Of a stretch of DNA of 64,000 bases, positions 54,372 through 62,850 are shown piece by piece (positions within the stretch are counted from its first letter, which is position 1; every line of letters starts with the position of its first letter). The DNA is from JBJMHZ01 sp045807125. GTDB taxonomy: Bacteria; Actinomycetota; Actinomycetes; JAWWOL01. The notes beneath the pieces were generated by a model that saw only the letters and a list, made by a program, of their open reading frames with translations, was not told where the DNA came from and searched no databases. The stretch spans positions 1 through 64,000 of the forward strand of contig JBJMHZ010000005.1 of the NCBI GenBank assembly GCA_045807125.1. Reading direction: 5' to 3'. Made by a program: the position numbers and the translations under genes.

Positions 54372-54577
54372 GACGCACCCTCGGTGCCGGCCCGTCGCGG
54401 GTGCACGTCGGTCCAGTGCGCCTCGACGTGCGCGAGGCAGGCATCACGGCTGTCCTCGTCGTGGACGACGCGCCACCCGGCGGGTACCTCGGCGAAGCAC
54501 GGCCACAGCGAGTGCTGACCCAGATCGTTGACGAGGACGCGGAACCGGCCCGTCGGGTCGTCGAACGGGTTGGTCAT
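54368..54577 (-). CDS. MbtH family protein
   Basis: A 69-residue MbtH-type chaperone of adenylation domains. The signature is VLVNDLGQHSLWPCF, where the usual Glu of NxExQxSLWP is Leu, then PAGWRVVHDED and VEAHWTDVHP. ATG 54577 has GGAGG seven bases upstream and overlaps the NRPS stop by four bases. It is needed for full activity of one or more of the three A domains here. Confidence 0.95.
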   Translation of the reverse strand: MTNPFDDPTGRFRVLVNDLGQHSLWPCFAEVPAGWRVVHDEDSRDACLAHVEAHWTDVHPRRAGTEGAS

Positions 54578-57500
54578 CTCGCGCCTCCTACCGCACCGGT
54601 GCGTGCCAGATCGCGCAATCGTCGAGCCAGCACCTCGCTGATGGCGGCAAGAGGCTCAGCGAGGGTCATGTCCATGTGCCTGGCATCGACCACGTGGACG
54701 TCGACCCGCCCGGTGGCGTGGGACTCCCACACGTCGGGCGTCGGTGCGTCGGCTGGACGGTCACGGGTAGCCGCGAAGAACAGGATGTCGCCGTCGTGCA
54801 GGCGCGGCACGAAGTCGCGGACGAGCAAGCGGTTGTGCGCGATGGAGCGCAGCAGGCCCACCAGCTCCGCCTCGGACAGGGTCGAGAGGGCACCGCTCTC
54901 CTGCCGGAGCAGCCGAACCGCCTCCCCGACCTCCGGCGATCCCTCATGAGGGACGACCTCCGGCCGGTCCCTGTCGAGCAGCGACAGCAGCACGTCGTTG
55001 TCGTCAGCCCGGTAGTGAACCGGAACGCCGGGATAGCAGTCGAGCAACGCGAGCAACTCGACGACTTGCCCCTGCTCTTCGAGCTGCACGGCCATCTCGT
55101 GCGCGACCATGCCGCCGAAGCTCCAGCCCAGCAGGCGGTAAGGGCCGTGCGGCTGCACCTGCCGGACCTGCGCCACGTAATCGGCAGCCATCAGCTGCAG
55201 CGATGCCGGCTTGTCGTCAGCGCTCCTGATCGAGCGCGCCTGCAGCCCATGAACCGGGATATCGGGGCTCAGGTGCCGCAGCAGCCCTGCATAGCACCAG
55301 CTGAGGCCACCACCCGGGTGCACGCAGAGCAACGGAGCCTGCTTCCCGGACCTGCGCAGCGGCAGCATCACGTCGAGCGCGCCTTCCCGGGTCTCCCCGG
55401 ACCGCTGGGCGAGACCGGCCACGGTGGGTGACTCGAAGAGCGCGCTCATCGTCAGCGCGGTGCCGAGCGTGCCGGCCACCCGGCTGATCAGCCTCGCCGC
55501 CAGCAACGAGTGCCCGCCCAGCGCGAAGAAGTCGTCGTCGATGCCGACGGTCGGCAGGCCGAGCACGTCGGCGAACAGTGCGCAGAGAACCTCCTCGCGC
55601 GGCGAGCGCGGCTGCCGCCCCCTCTCCTGGACGGCCACGGTGGGGCTGGGCAGCAGGTCGTGGTTCAGCTTGCCGTTGCCCCGCAACGGCAACGCGTCGA
55701 CGGTCAGGAGGGCCGTGGGCACCATGTAGGCAGGTAGCCGCTCGGAGAGGTGGTCACGAAGGCTGTCGGCGAGCGGCGTCGCGCCCGGTCTCGGCACCAC
55801 GTAAGCGACGAGGCGCTTCTCGCCCGGCTGATCCTCGCGCACGACGATGCCGGCTTGCGAGACGTCCGGATGAGCCGCCAGGGCGGTGCTCACCTCACCG
55901 AGCTCGATGCGGAAGCCGCGCACCTTGACCTGCGCGTCCGCCCGGCCGACGAACTCGAGCCGGCCGTCGGGCCGCCACCGGCACAGATCGCCCGTGCGGT
56001 ACATCCGCTCGCCGTTCCCGCCCCACGGATCGGCGACGAAGCGCGCGGCGCTGAGCCCAGCCTTCCCGAGATAGCAGCGACCGACGCCGGTGCCCGCGAT
56101 GTAGGCCTCACCGGTGACCCCTACCGGTACCAGGCGGAGATGGTCGTCCAGCACGAGGATGCGAGTGCCAGAGAGCGGCCGTCCGATGGGCACGGGTCCG
56201 GTGAGGTCGGCAGGCTCGACGTGATGGATCGTGGCCATCATCGTCGTTTCGGTCGGCCCGTACTGGTTGACCACCGCGCAGCCCCATGACTCGATGACGT
56301 TCGCGGCGAGCGCCGGTGCCAGCGCCTCCCCTCCGGTGGCGACCAGGCGCAGGGATCCGAAGTCGGCAGGCTCGACCTCCTGGTCCCGCGCAATGGCGAC
56401 GACCGTGGCCAGCAACGAGGGAACGATGCAGAGGATCACCGTCGGCCGCAGCTGCCGGATGGTGTCGATGACGACGGCCGGGTCGCGAGGCCCCTCCACG
56501 GGCAGCAGCGCCACGGAGGCGCCGCAGATGAGGGGCGCGAAGATCTCCCGGACGGGCGGCTCGAACTCCGGTGCGATGAGCTGCAGGCTGATGTCGTCGG
56601 CGGTGAGCTCGAAGCGCTCGACCACGTCGTGCAACCTGCTCACCACCCCGGCGTGCTCGATCACGACGCCCTTCGGCTCGCCGGTGGAGCCGGACGTGTA
56701 GATGACGTATGCAGCGTCGCTGCCGTTCACCGGCGATCGCAGCCGAGCGACGGGAGCCGCGCCGAGCCGGGCGTCCAGGTCGAGCGCGAGGACGTCGATC
56801 CCGGCCGCCGGGAGGCGATCGGCGAGAAGCCTCTCGGTGACGAGCATCCGCACCGCGGCGTCGCTCATCTTGCGGTGCAGCCGCTCGGGCGGGTCGTCCG
56901 CGCTGAGCGGCAGGTAGGCGGCCCCCGCCTTCCACACGGCCAGCATCGTGGCGACGAGCTCGGCTCCGCGGGGCAGCAGCACCGCCACCGGGTCACCTCG
57001 ACCGACCCCGGCCGCGCTCAGCGCATGGCCGATCTGGTTCGCCCGCCGGTCGAGCTCGCGATAGGTCCAGCGCCTCGGGCCCTGTCGCAGCGCGACGGCG
57101 TCCGGCGTGCGGTCGACCTGGCGCTCGAAGAGCGAGACCACCGTGACATCGTCGGGACGGGTCGCCGGCGGGCCGCTGCCCGCGATCAGCAGTCGCCTGC
57201 TCTCCTCGTCGTCGAGGAGCTCGACCTGACTGAGCGGCAGGTCGGGCCGTGCCGCTACCTGCGCGAGGAACCTGATGCACAGCCGGACGAGACGATCAGC
57301 GGTTCCCGCATCGAACAGGTCGGCGTCATGCTCGACCGCTCCGGTGATGCCCGCCGGTTCGCCGGACGGTGAGCGACGCTCGTCGAGCTTCACCGACAGG
57401 TCGAACTTCGCGGTGTCGAGATAGACCGGTTCGAGCCGAGCCTGCAGGTCCGGCAGGGCGAACTGGGTGGGGACGTCGCTCTGCGTCGCGAGCATGACCT

Positions 57501-60348
57501 GGAACAGCGGGTGACGCGCGGCCGAGCGCGGTGGGTTGAGCAGCTCGACCAGACGGTCGAAGGGGAGGTCCGCGTGCGCGTAGGCCGCGAGGCTCACCTC
57601 ACGGACCCGCCGCATCAGCTCCATGAAGGTCGGATCGCCGGAGGTGTCGCAGCGCATCACGAGCGCATTGACGAAGAAGCCGACGAGCTGGTGAAGCGCG
57701 TCATCGGTGCGGCCGGCGATGGCAACGCCGATGGGTATGTCGGTGCCCGCCCCCAGCCGGGTGAGCAATCCGGCCAACGCCGCCTGCAGCAGCATGTGGA
57801 TCGTCACGCCCCCAGCCCGGGCGATGGCCACCAACGCGGCGTGCGCCTCCGGGTCGACCTCGACGTCGACCGATCCCCCGCGATAGCTGGGCACCGGCGG
57901 GCGAGAGCGGTCGGTCGGCAGGTCGAGCTCGCCGGGCAGGTCGCGCAGGGCAGCCAGCCAGTACGCCTCCTGCTCGGCTGCCGCTCCGTCCGCCGAGGCG
58001 CCGGTCAGCCAGTTGCGCTGCCAGAGCGCATAGTCCGCGTACTGGACCGGCAGCGGTGCCCAGTCCGGGGCCCGGCCTTCGAGGCGTGCCGCGTACGCGG
58101 TCGAGAGGTCGGATGAGAGCGGGCCGATCGACCAGCCGTCACCCGCGATGTGGTGCAGCACGAGCATCAGGACCGAGCGCCTGTCGTCCAACCTGAGCAA
58201 GGCGGTTCGCATCGGCATGTCCACCGCAAGGTCGAAAGGCGCTCCGGCGATCGACCGGACCAGATCGTCCATCCCGTCATCGCCGGTGGCGACCACCCGC
58301 AGCCGTCCGGAGCGGACCGCCGACTCCGGCAGCACCCTCTGGCGCGGCTGCCCGTCCTCGGCCGGGAAGACGGTGCGGAGGACCTCGTGGCGCACCGCGA
58401 CATCGGCGAGCGCCGCCTCCAGCGCGGGGACGTCGACGTCCCCGGTGAGGTGCAGCGCGTGCGCGATGTGGTAGGCCGGGTTGTCGCCGTGGAGCTGGTG
58501 CAGGAACCACACCCGCTGCTGGGCGAACGAGAGCGGCATGTCCTCCTGCCTGGCAGCAGGGACGACCGCTGGCCGGCGCGCCTTGACGCCCAGCGCACTG
58601 GCTAGCCTGCCGACGGTGCGCGCATCGAGGAGCTGCTTGATCGACAGCTCTGCACCCAGCACGTGACGCACCCGGTTGACCAGTCGGATGGCCATGAGCG
58701 AGTGGCCGCCGAGGTCGAAGAAGTCGTCATCGATCCCGACGACCGGCCGGTCGAGCACCTGCGCGAACAGCTCGCAGAGAAGCTCCTGGATCGGCGTGCG
58801 CGCGCCGTCCACGCGCTCTGCCGGCTCATCGCCGGTGCTGGCGATCGGCGGGACCGTGCGCAACGCGCTCCGGTCCAGCTTTCCGCTCGCGGTGGTCGGC
58901 AGGCGGGGCAGCAACGTCACCCGGTGCGGGACCATGTGCCGGGGCAGCCGCTCGGCCGCGCGGTCGCGCACGCTCCGGGCGAGGACCGGCCCGGGGGTCG
59001 CGGGTCGGGCCTCGACCGGCACCACGTACGCGACGATCTGCTTCACATCGGAGGCTGCGGTCTCGACCGCGCATGCCGCGTCCTGCACGTCACGGACCGC
59101 TCGCAACGCGCTCTCGATCTCACCCAGCTCGATGCGGAATCCGCCGACCTTCACCTGATCGTCGCGCCGGCCCACGTAGGCGAGCGTCCCGTCGGGCAGC
59201 TCGACCGCCCAGTCACCGCTGCGATAGTGCACGTCGCCGGCGTCCTCCGCGAACCGCTCCGCGGTGAGCTCGCGCCGACCCAAGTAACCGGCGGACACAC
59301 CGGCGCCGGAGACCCACATCTCCCCTGCGGTGCCGGCAGGCACCGGCAGCCCCGCGGCATCGCGCAGCGACACCGACAAGTGCGGCAGCGGACGGCCGAT
59401 GGGAGTGCGGCCGTCGCGCATGCGCTCCAGCAGGTCGGCGCTGAGCTCGCAGTGGGTCACGTGAACGGTGGTCTCGGTGATCCCGTACATGTTGATCAGA
59501 CGGGCATCTGGCGCCAGACCATGCCGCCACCACGATGAGATGTCGGCCGGGACGATCGCCTCTCCACCGAGGATCACGTAGCGAAGGCAGGGCAGGCGCT
59601 CGCCCTGCGCGACCAGCTCTCGCACGAGATGCCCGAACACCGTCGGCACCTGGTTGAGCACCGTGACCCGGTGCCTGGCGATCAGCTGCACGAGCAAGCG
59701 AAGGTCCCGCGCCGCTTCGTCAGGGACGATGCACAGGCACCCGCCGTGCAGCAGCGCTCCCCACAGCTCCCACACGCTGAAGTCGAAGCTGATCGAGTGG
59801 AACAGCGTCCAGACATCGGTAGGCCCAAGATCGAGCAGTCCGGCAGTCGCATCCATCAGGGCCAGCGCATTGGCATGCGTCACCACGCAACCCTTGGGCG
59901 CGCCGGTGGACCCCGAGGTGTAGATGACGTACGCCGCACCAGGTGGCAGATCGCTGACCGGGCCGGGCGGGCGCGCAACGACAGTTGCCCAGTCGAGCGC
60001 GAGCAACGGGTCGCCGGAAGGGGACGGCGCGTCGGTGAGCACCAGACGAGCCCCGCAATCCCGAAGGACGAGCTCTTGCCTGGCTTGCGGGTACGACGGA
60101 TCGACCGGCACGTAGGCGCAGCCGGCTTTCAGCGCACCGAGAATCGCGAGGGGGACGTGCTCTGATCGCGTCAGGTGAAGCGCTATGCGGGCTTCCGGAG
60201 CACCGATGTCCAGGATGCTGCGGGCAAGCTCATCACTGCGCTGATCCAGTTGCCGATAGGTAAGGCTCCCCTGTGCCCCGATGACGGCAACCCGGTCCGG
60301 GAACCGTCGTGCGATCGAGCTGAACCTTACGTGGAGCGCGTCCTCCAC
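54574..60348 (-). CDS. Dimodular NRPS A-PCP-C-A-PCP-TE
   Basis: A 1924-residue synthetase. A1 (1-500) has pocket D-F-W-N-I-G-M-V-H-K, the exact Thr code. PCP1 Ser550 is in DLGGHSLMAIR. The C domain (605-1050) has HHIAGDG at 732-738 and looks LCL. A2 (1060-1565) has motif YVIYTSGSTGEPKGV, but its A4 region is APEFEPPVREIF, placing Glu at the Asp235 position and giving E-P-R-L-A-G-Q-M-M-K. PCP2 Ser1614 is in LGGHSLLAAR. The TE has Ser1743 in LLGWSFGGMV. There is no N-terminal C or epimerase domain. GTG 60348 heads the operon. Confidence 0.95.
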   Translation of the reverse strand: MEDALHVRFSSIARRFPDRVAVIGAQGSLTYRQLDQRSDELARSILDIGAPEARIALHLTRSEHVPLAILGALKAGCAYVPVDPSYPQARQELVLRDCGARLVLTDAPSPSGDPLLALDWATVVARPPGPVSDLPPGAAYVIYTSGSTGAPKGCVVTHANALALMDATAGLLDLGPTDVWTLFHSISFDFSVWELWGALLHGGCLCIVPDEAARDLRLLVQLIARHRVTVLNQVPTVFGHLVRELVAQGERLPCLRYVILGGEAIVPADISSWWRHGLAPDARLINMYGITETTVHVTHCELSADLLERMRDGRTPIGRPLPHLSVSLRDAAGLPVPAGTAGEMWVSGAGVSAGYLGRRELTAERFAEDAGDVHYRSGDWAVELPDGTLAYVGRRDDQVKVGGFRIELGEIESALRAVRDVQDAACAVETAASDVKQIVAYVVPVEARPATPGPVLARSVRDRAAERLPRHMVPHRVTLLPRLPTTASGKLDRSALRTVPPIASTGDEPAERVDGARTPIQELLCELFAQVLDRPVVGIDDDFFDLGGHSLMAIRLVNRVRHVLGAELSIKQLLDARTVGRLASALGVKARRPAVVPAARQEDMPLSFAQQRVWFLHQLHGDNPAYHIAHALHLTGDVDVPALEAALADVAVRHEVLRTVFPAEDGQPRQRVLPESAVRSGRLRVVATGDDGMDDLVRSIAGAPFDLAVDMPMRTALLRLDDRRSVLMLVLHHIAGDGWSIGPLSSDLSTAYAARLEGRAPDWAPLPVQYADYALWQRNWLTGASADGAAAEQEAYWLAALRDLPGELDLPTDRSRPPVPSYRGGSVDVEVDPEAHAALVAIARAGGVTIHMLLQAALAGLLTRLGAGTDIPIGVAIAGRTDDALHQLVGFFVNALVMRCDTSGDPTFMELMRRVREVSLAAYAHADLPFDRLVELLNPPRSAARHPLFQVMLATQSDVPTQFALPDLQARLEPVYLDTAKFDLSVKLDERRSPSGEPAGITGAVEHDADLFDAGTADRLVRLCIRFLAQVAARPDLPLSQVELLDDEESRRLLIAGSGPPATRPDDVTVVSLFERQVDRTPDAVALRQGPRRWTYRELDRRANQIGHALSAAGVGRGDPVAVLLPRGAELVATMLAVWKAGAAYLPLSADDPPERLHRKMSDAAVRMLVTERLLADRLPAAGIDVLALDLDARLGAAPVARLRSPVNGSDAAYVIYTSGSTGEPKGVVIEHAGVVSRLHDVVERFELTADDISLQLIAPEFEPPVREIFAPLICGASVALLPVEGPRDPAVVIDTIRQLRPTVILCIVPSLLATVVAIARDQEVEPADFGSLRLVATGGEALAPALAANVIESWGCAVVNQYGPTETTMMATIHHVEPADLTGPVPIGRPLSGTRILVLDDHLRLVPVGVTGEAYIAGTGVGRCYLGKAGLSAARFVADPWGGNGERMYRTGDLCRWRPDGRLEFVGRADAQVKVRGFRIELGEVSTALAAHPDVSQAGIVVREDQPGEKRLVAYVVPRPGATPLADSLRDHLSERLPAYMVPTALLTVDALPLRGNGKLNHDLLPSPTVAVQERGRQPRSPREEVLCALFADVLGLPTVGIDDDFFALGGHSLLAARLISRVAGTLGTALTMSALFESPTVAGLAQRSGETREGALDVMLPLRRSGKQAPLLCVHPGGGLSWCYAGLLRHLSPDIPVHGLQARSIRSADDKPASLQLMAADYVAQVRQVQPHGPYRLLGWSFGGMVAHEMAVQLEEQGQVVELLALLDCYPGVPVHYRADDNDVLLSLLDRDRPEVVPHEGSPEVGEAVRLLRQESGALSTLSEAELVGLLRSIAHNRLLVRDFVPRLHDGDILFFAATRDRPADAPTPDVWESHATGRVDVHVVDARHMDMTLAEPLAAISEVLARRLRDLARTGAVGGAR

Positions 60349-60659
60349 GAGCTGTCCCCCGTTGCCTGCTGTTGCTGCTCATGGCTCACCGGCCGCATGC
60401 GTGAAGATCGCTCGTCAGCTCACGGCATCAACCGTGCACGACATTGTCATATCGAGTGCCCCCCTGGCCCCTGACTACGACAGCACGCTGCCTGGGCTCA
60501 GTCAACCCAGAACGGCAGTTGCGGTAGTTGCGCGCGCGACGCACGATCCGCTCGGTTCCGTCCCCCGCCGGATGCCCTTGCTGGCCGGCGCTCGCGCCGG
60601 GATCGGCGAGGAGCTCGCGCACTCCGGAAAGCGGTCGACGGGCCGCGCTCGACGAGCGC
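60349..60659. other. 311-bp region upstream of the NRPS operon
   Basis: This gap separates the NRPS start from the aquaporin stop, both leftward. It must hold the main promoter of the 18-kb operon. TTGACT (complement of 60500-60505) could be a -35, but no convincing -10 follows at 16-18 bp. No hairpin or small gene was recognised. Confidence 0.4.
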
Positions 60660-61436
60660 TCATCGGGAATCCTCGGTCGCAGGCAACTGTGGCGCGGGCT
60701 CGTCAGCGGGCGGCTCGTGCGGGACGACGACGTCGGCGGCGACATCGGCCACGTACGGGTACAGGACGCGCACGGTGAGGACCGCCGCACCCGCTCCACC
60801 GGCCTGCATGAGAAGGAACATCGGGACGGATGACGGCGCGATGCCGGCGAAGGTGTCCGACAGCGTCCGGGCGAGGTCGATCATCGGGTTGGCGAAGCTG
60901 GTCGAGGAGCTCCACCAGTAGGCAGCCATGACGTACGCGCCGACGGCGAAGGGTGCGAGCGCGGCCCGGCCGGCGCGGACGAGGCCGAAGACCAGCACCA
61001 CCAGACCGAAGGTCGCGAGCAGCTCGGACAACCACAGCCCTCCGGAGGAGCGGTGATGGGTGGAGACGCTGACCGGGTCGAGGCCGTGCATCACGTTCGC
61101 GAGGACGGCGCCCAGCACGCCGCCGGCGAGCTGCGCGGGCAGGTACGCCGCAACCTGTCGGTTGCTGATGCCGCCCAGGGCGCGGTCAGCCACGGTGATC
61201 GCTGGATTGAAGTGACCACCGGACACGGGGCCGAGCGCCAGGATGAGCGCGACCAGCCCGGCGCCGGTGACGAGCGCGTTCTCCAGCAGCTCGAGGCCGG
61301 CGTCGTGCGGGGACAGCCGCTGCGCCGCGATGCCGGAGCCGATGACGGCGGCGACGAGGCCGGCCGAGCCGATCAGCTCGGCGAGCGCCTGCCGGGCGAG
61401 GACGCCGCCGCGCACTGGGGGTATCGGGCGCTGCAT
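60660..61436 (-). CDS. MIP family aquaporin in an arsenic operon (AqpS-like)
   Basis: A 258-residue six-segment channel. The first pore loop is GGHFNPAITVA (NPA). The second is FANPMIDLART (NPM in place of NPA, with the following Arg kept). It begins where arsR ends (ATG 61436 shares bases with the arsR stop), so the two are co-expressed. In Sinorhizobium AqpS replaces an arsenite efflux pump. Here too no ArsB or Acr3 is present. Arsenite or methylarsenite permeation is the likely role. Confidence 0.85.
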   Translation of the reverse strand: MQRPIPPVRGGVLARQALAELIGSAGLVAAVIGSGIAAQRLSPHDAGLELLENALVTGAGLVALILALGPVSGGHFNPAITVADRALGGISNRQVAAYLPAQLAGGVLGAVLANVMHGLDPVSVSTHHRSSGGLWLSELLATFGLVVLVFGLVRAGRAALAPFAVGAYVMAAYWWSSSTSFANPMIDLARTLSDTFAGIAPSSVPMFLLMQAGGAGAAVLTVRVLYPYVADVAADVVVPHEPPADEPAPQLPATEDSR

Positions 61437-61798
61437 CAGCAGCAGTTCGGGTCGATGACCCGGCACAGCGCACCGAGCGCGTCCCGCTGGGCGCGGTAGT
61501 AGACGTTCATGCCGCGCCGCTCGCCGTCGCTGATCAGACCGGCGCGGCGCAGCACTCCCAGGTGATGGCTCACGGTCGCCTCCGTGAGCCCCACCGCAGG
61601 GGCCAGCTCGCAGGTGCAGACCTCCTCGGCGGCGAGCAACAGGCTCATCAGCCGGACGCGGACCGGATCGGCGATCGCCTTCAACCGCACGGCGACCTCC
61701 AGCGCGGCGTCCTCGGTCATCGGGGCGGCGGCGACGGGCGCGCAGCAGATCGGGGCGGTGGTGTCGATCACCGGCAGGGCCTTGGGCATGGCACCCAT
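61436..61798 (-). CDS. arsR: ArsR family metalloid-responsive repressor
   Basis: A 120-residue winged-helix repressor. Conserved ADPVRVRLMSLLLAA and the metal-binding EVCTCELAPAVGL (CxCxL) are present, with the recognition helix TEATVSHHLGVLRRAGL. Extra Cys pairs occur near the N-terminus (PICCAPV) and at the end (NCC). ATG 61798 has AAGG upstream and matches the family start; the frame extends to 61837. A palindrome at 61812-61825 just upstream is the expected operator. Confidence 0.93.
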   Translation of the reverse strand: MGAMPKALPVIDTTAPICCAPVAAAPMTEDAALEVAVRLKAIADPVRVRLMSLLLAAEEVCTCELAPAVGLTEATVSHHLGVLRRAGLISDGERRGMNVYYRAQRDALGALCRVIDPNCC

Positions 61799-61811
61799 GA
61801 TGCCGACCTTC

Positions 61812-61825
61812 TTGACATACGTCAA
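61812..61825. promoter_or_regulatory. Candidate ArsR operator
   Basis: TTGAC-ATAC-GTCAA is a perfect interrupted palindrome 14 bp upstream of the arsR start and 63 bp before the divergent ArsI gene. TTGAC also fits a -35 box. A second repeat, TTCGA-N6-TCGAA, lies at 61856-61871 beside the ArsI start. Confidence 0.7.
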
Positions 61826-61887
61826 AGAGGTTGGCACCGTGTCTCCGACGGAAGGTTCGATGAACGTCGAAGACCTTGGAGGTCGGC

Positions 61888-62337
61888 ATGTCCCGCATCC
61901 AGCTCGCGCTCAACGTCGATGACGTCGAGGCGGCGACCGCGTTCTACGCGAAGCTGTTCGGCACCGAGCCGGCGAAGACCCGCCCTGGTTACGCGAACTT
62001 CGCCATCGCCAACCCGCCGCTGAAGCTCGTCCTGCTGGAGAACCGCGGCCGGGGCGGGACGCTCAACCATCTCGGCGTCGAGGTCGAGTCGGTCGACGTG
62101 GTGGAGGCGGAGCAGACCCGGCTCGCCGCCGGCGGGCTGGCCTCGGTGGCGGAGCGTGGCACCACCTGCTGCTACGCCACGCAGGACAAGTTCTGGGTGC
62201 AGGGCTCGCCCGACGGCGAGCGATGGGAGGTCTACACCGTCCTCGCCGACAGCCCCACCTTCTTCGGCGAGCCGACCAAGGGTGAGACGTGCTGTGGTCA
62301 GGACACGGTCGCAGCCGGTACGGCGAGCTGCTGCTGA
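61888..62337 (+). CDS. arsI: ArsI/CadI family glyoxalase-fold dioxygenase
   Basis: A 149-residue vicinal-oxygen-chelate protein. The start SRIQLALNVDDVEAATAFY, the vicinal Cys pair in RGTTCCYATQDKFWVQ, and DGERWEVYTVLAD define the ArsI (C-As lyase)/CadI family, which cleaves the C-As bond of trivalent organoarsenicals. The tail has further Cys (TCCGQ, SCC). ATG 61888 follows GGAGG by six bases. It is divergent from arsR-aquaporin, sharing the operator region. Confidence 0.88.
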   Translation: MSRIQLALNVDDVEAATAFYAKLFGTEPAKTRPGYANFAIANPPLKLVLLENRGRGGTLNHLGVEVESVDVVEAEQTRLAAGGLASVAERGTTCCYATQDKFWVQGSPDGERWEVYTVLADSPTFFGEPTKGETCCGQDTVAAGTASCC

Positions 62338-62637
62338 GGAGCTGAAGGGCGGCCGCCACGCGCGCGCCGTTCGGCGCCGCGCCCAGGATCGGCGGGCGAG
62401 GTCGGCCAGTGCACCGTGAAGATCGGCCCCGCTCGGCTGGTGGGCTCACGGTGAGCTCATGGCATCAGGATCCTGCAACTGCCCGCGACAGCGTCGGTCA
62501 ACGGTTGGCCGCTACGTGTCACCGATCCAAGCCGGACGGCATGTGCAGCGAGGGGCTGACCCGCGAGGGCTTGACTGCACGAGCTTCAAGGGTCTATTCA
62601 GTGCCCTTACCACCACTGATCGGATAGGGGCCGCGGC
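62338..62637. other. 300-bp gap after arsI
   Basis: No gene is supported. A frame at 62409-62627 is open but has no ribosome binding site and no recognisable feature. The composition is more AT-rich near 62560-62620 (attcagtgcccttaccacc), and the region probably holds the promoter for the small ORF and methyltransferase that follow. Confidence 0.35.
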
Positions 62638-62850
62638 GTGGGCTTGAGCCGGATCAGCAACCCGATCGCCCGCAAAGCGGCCAGGACGGCACACGACGGA
62701 CTCTTCGGTTCCGCTGCTCCGAGGCCCGGCCCGGCCGTGCCCACGTGCGGTGACGCGCGGACTGCCTCGACCTCGTTCCTCGACCGACGTGCCGGCGCAG
62801 CCGGTCCGACCCACGGCGCTGCCGATGCGACTACTGCCGGGAGGGTGTAG
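62638..62850 (+). CDS. Small ORF coupled to the methyltransferase, 70 aa
   Basis: GTG 62638 has AGGGG nine bases upstream, and the TAG stop shares its last base with the GTG of the next gene. The product is Ala/Gly/Pro-rich with short motifs SRISNPIARKAARTAHDG and LDRRAGAAGPTHG. I do not recognise it. It could be a leader peptide, a precursor peptide or an unused frame. Confidence 0.35.
   Translation: MGLSRISNPIARKAARTAHDGLFGSAAPRPGPAVPTCGDARTASTSFLDRRAGAAGPTHGAADATTAGRV

Noticed and set aside
60349..60659. TTGACT at the complement of 60500-60505 as the NRPS operon promoter
   Set aside because: No acceptable -10 hexamer occurs at 16-18 bp, so no promoter was assigned.
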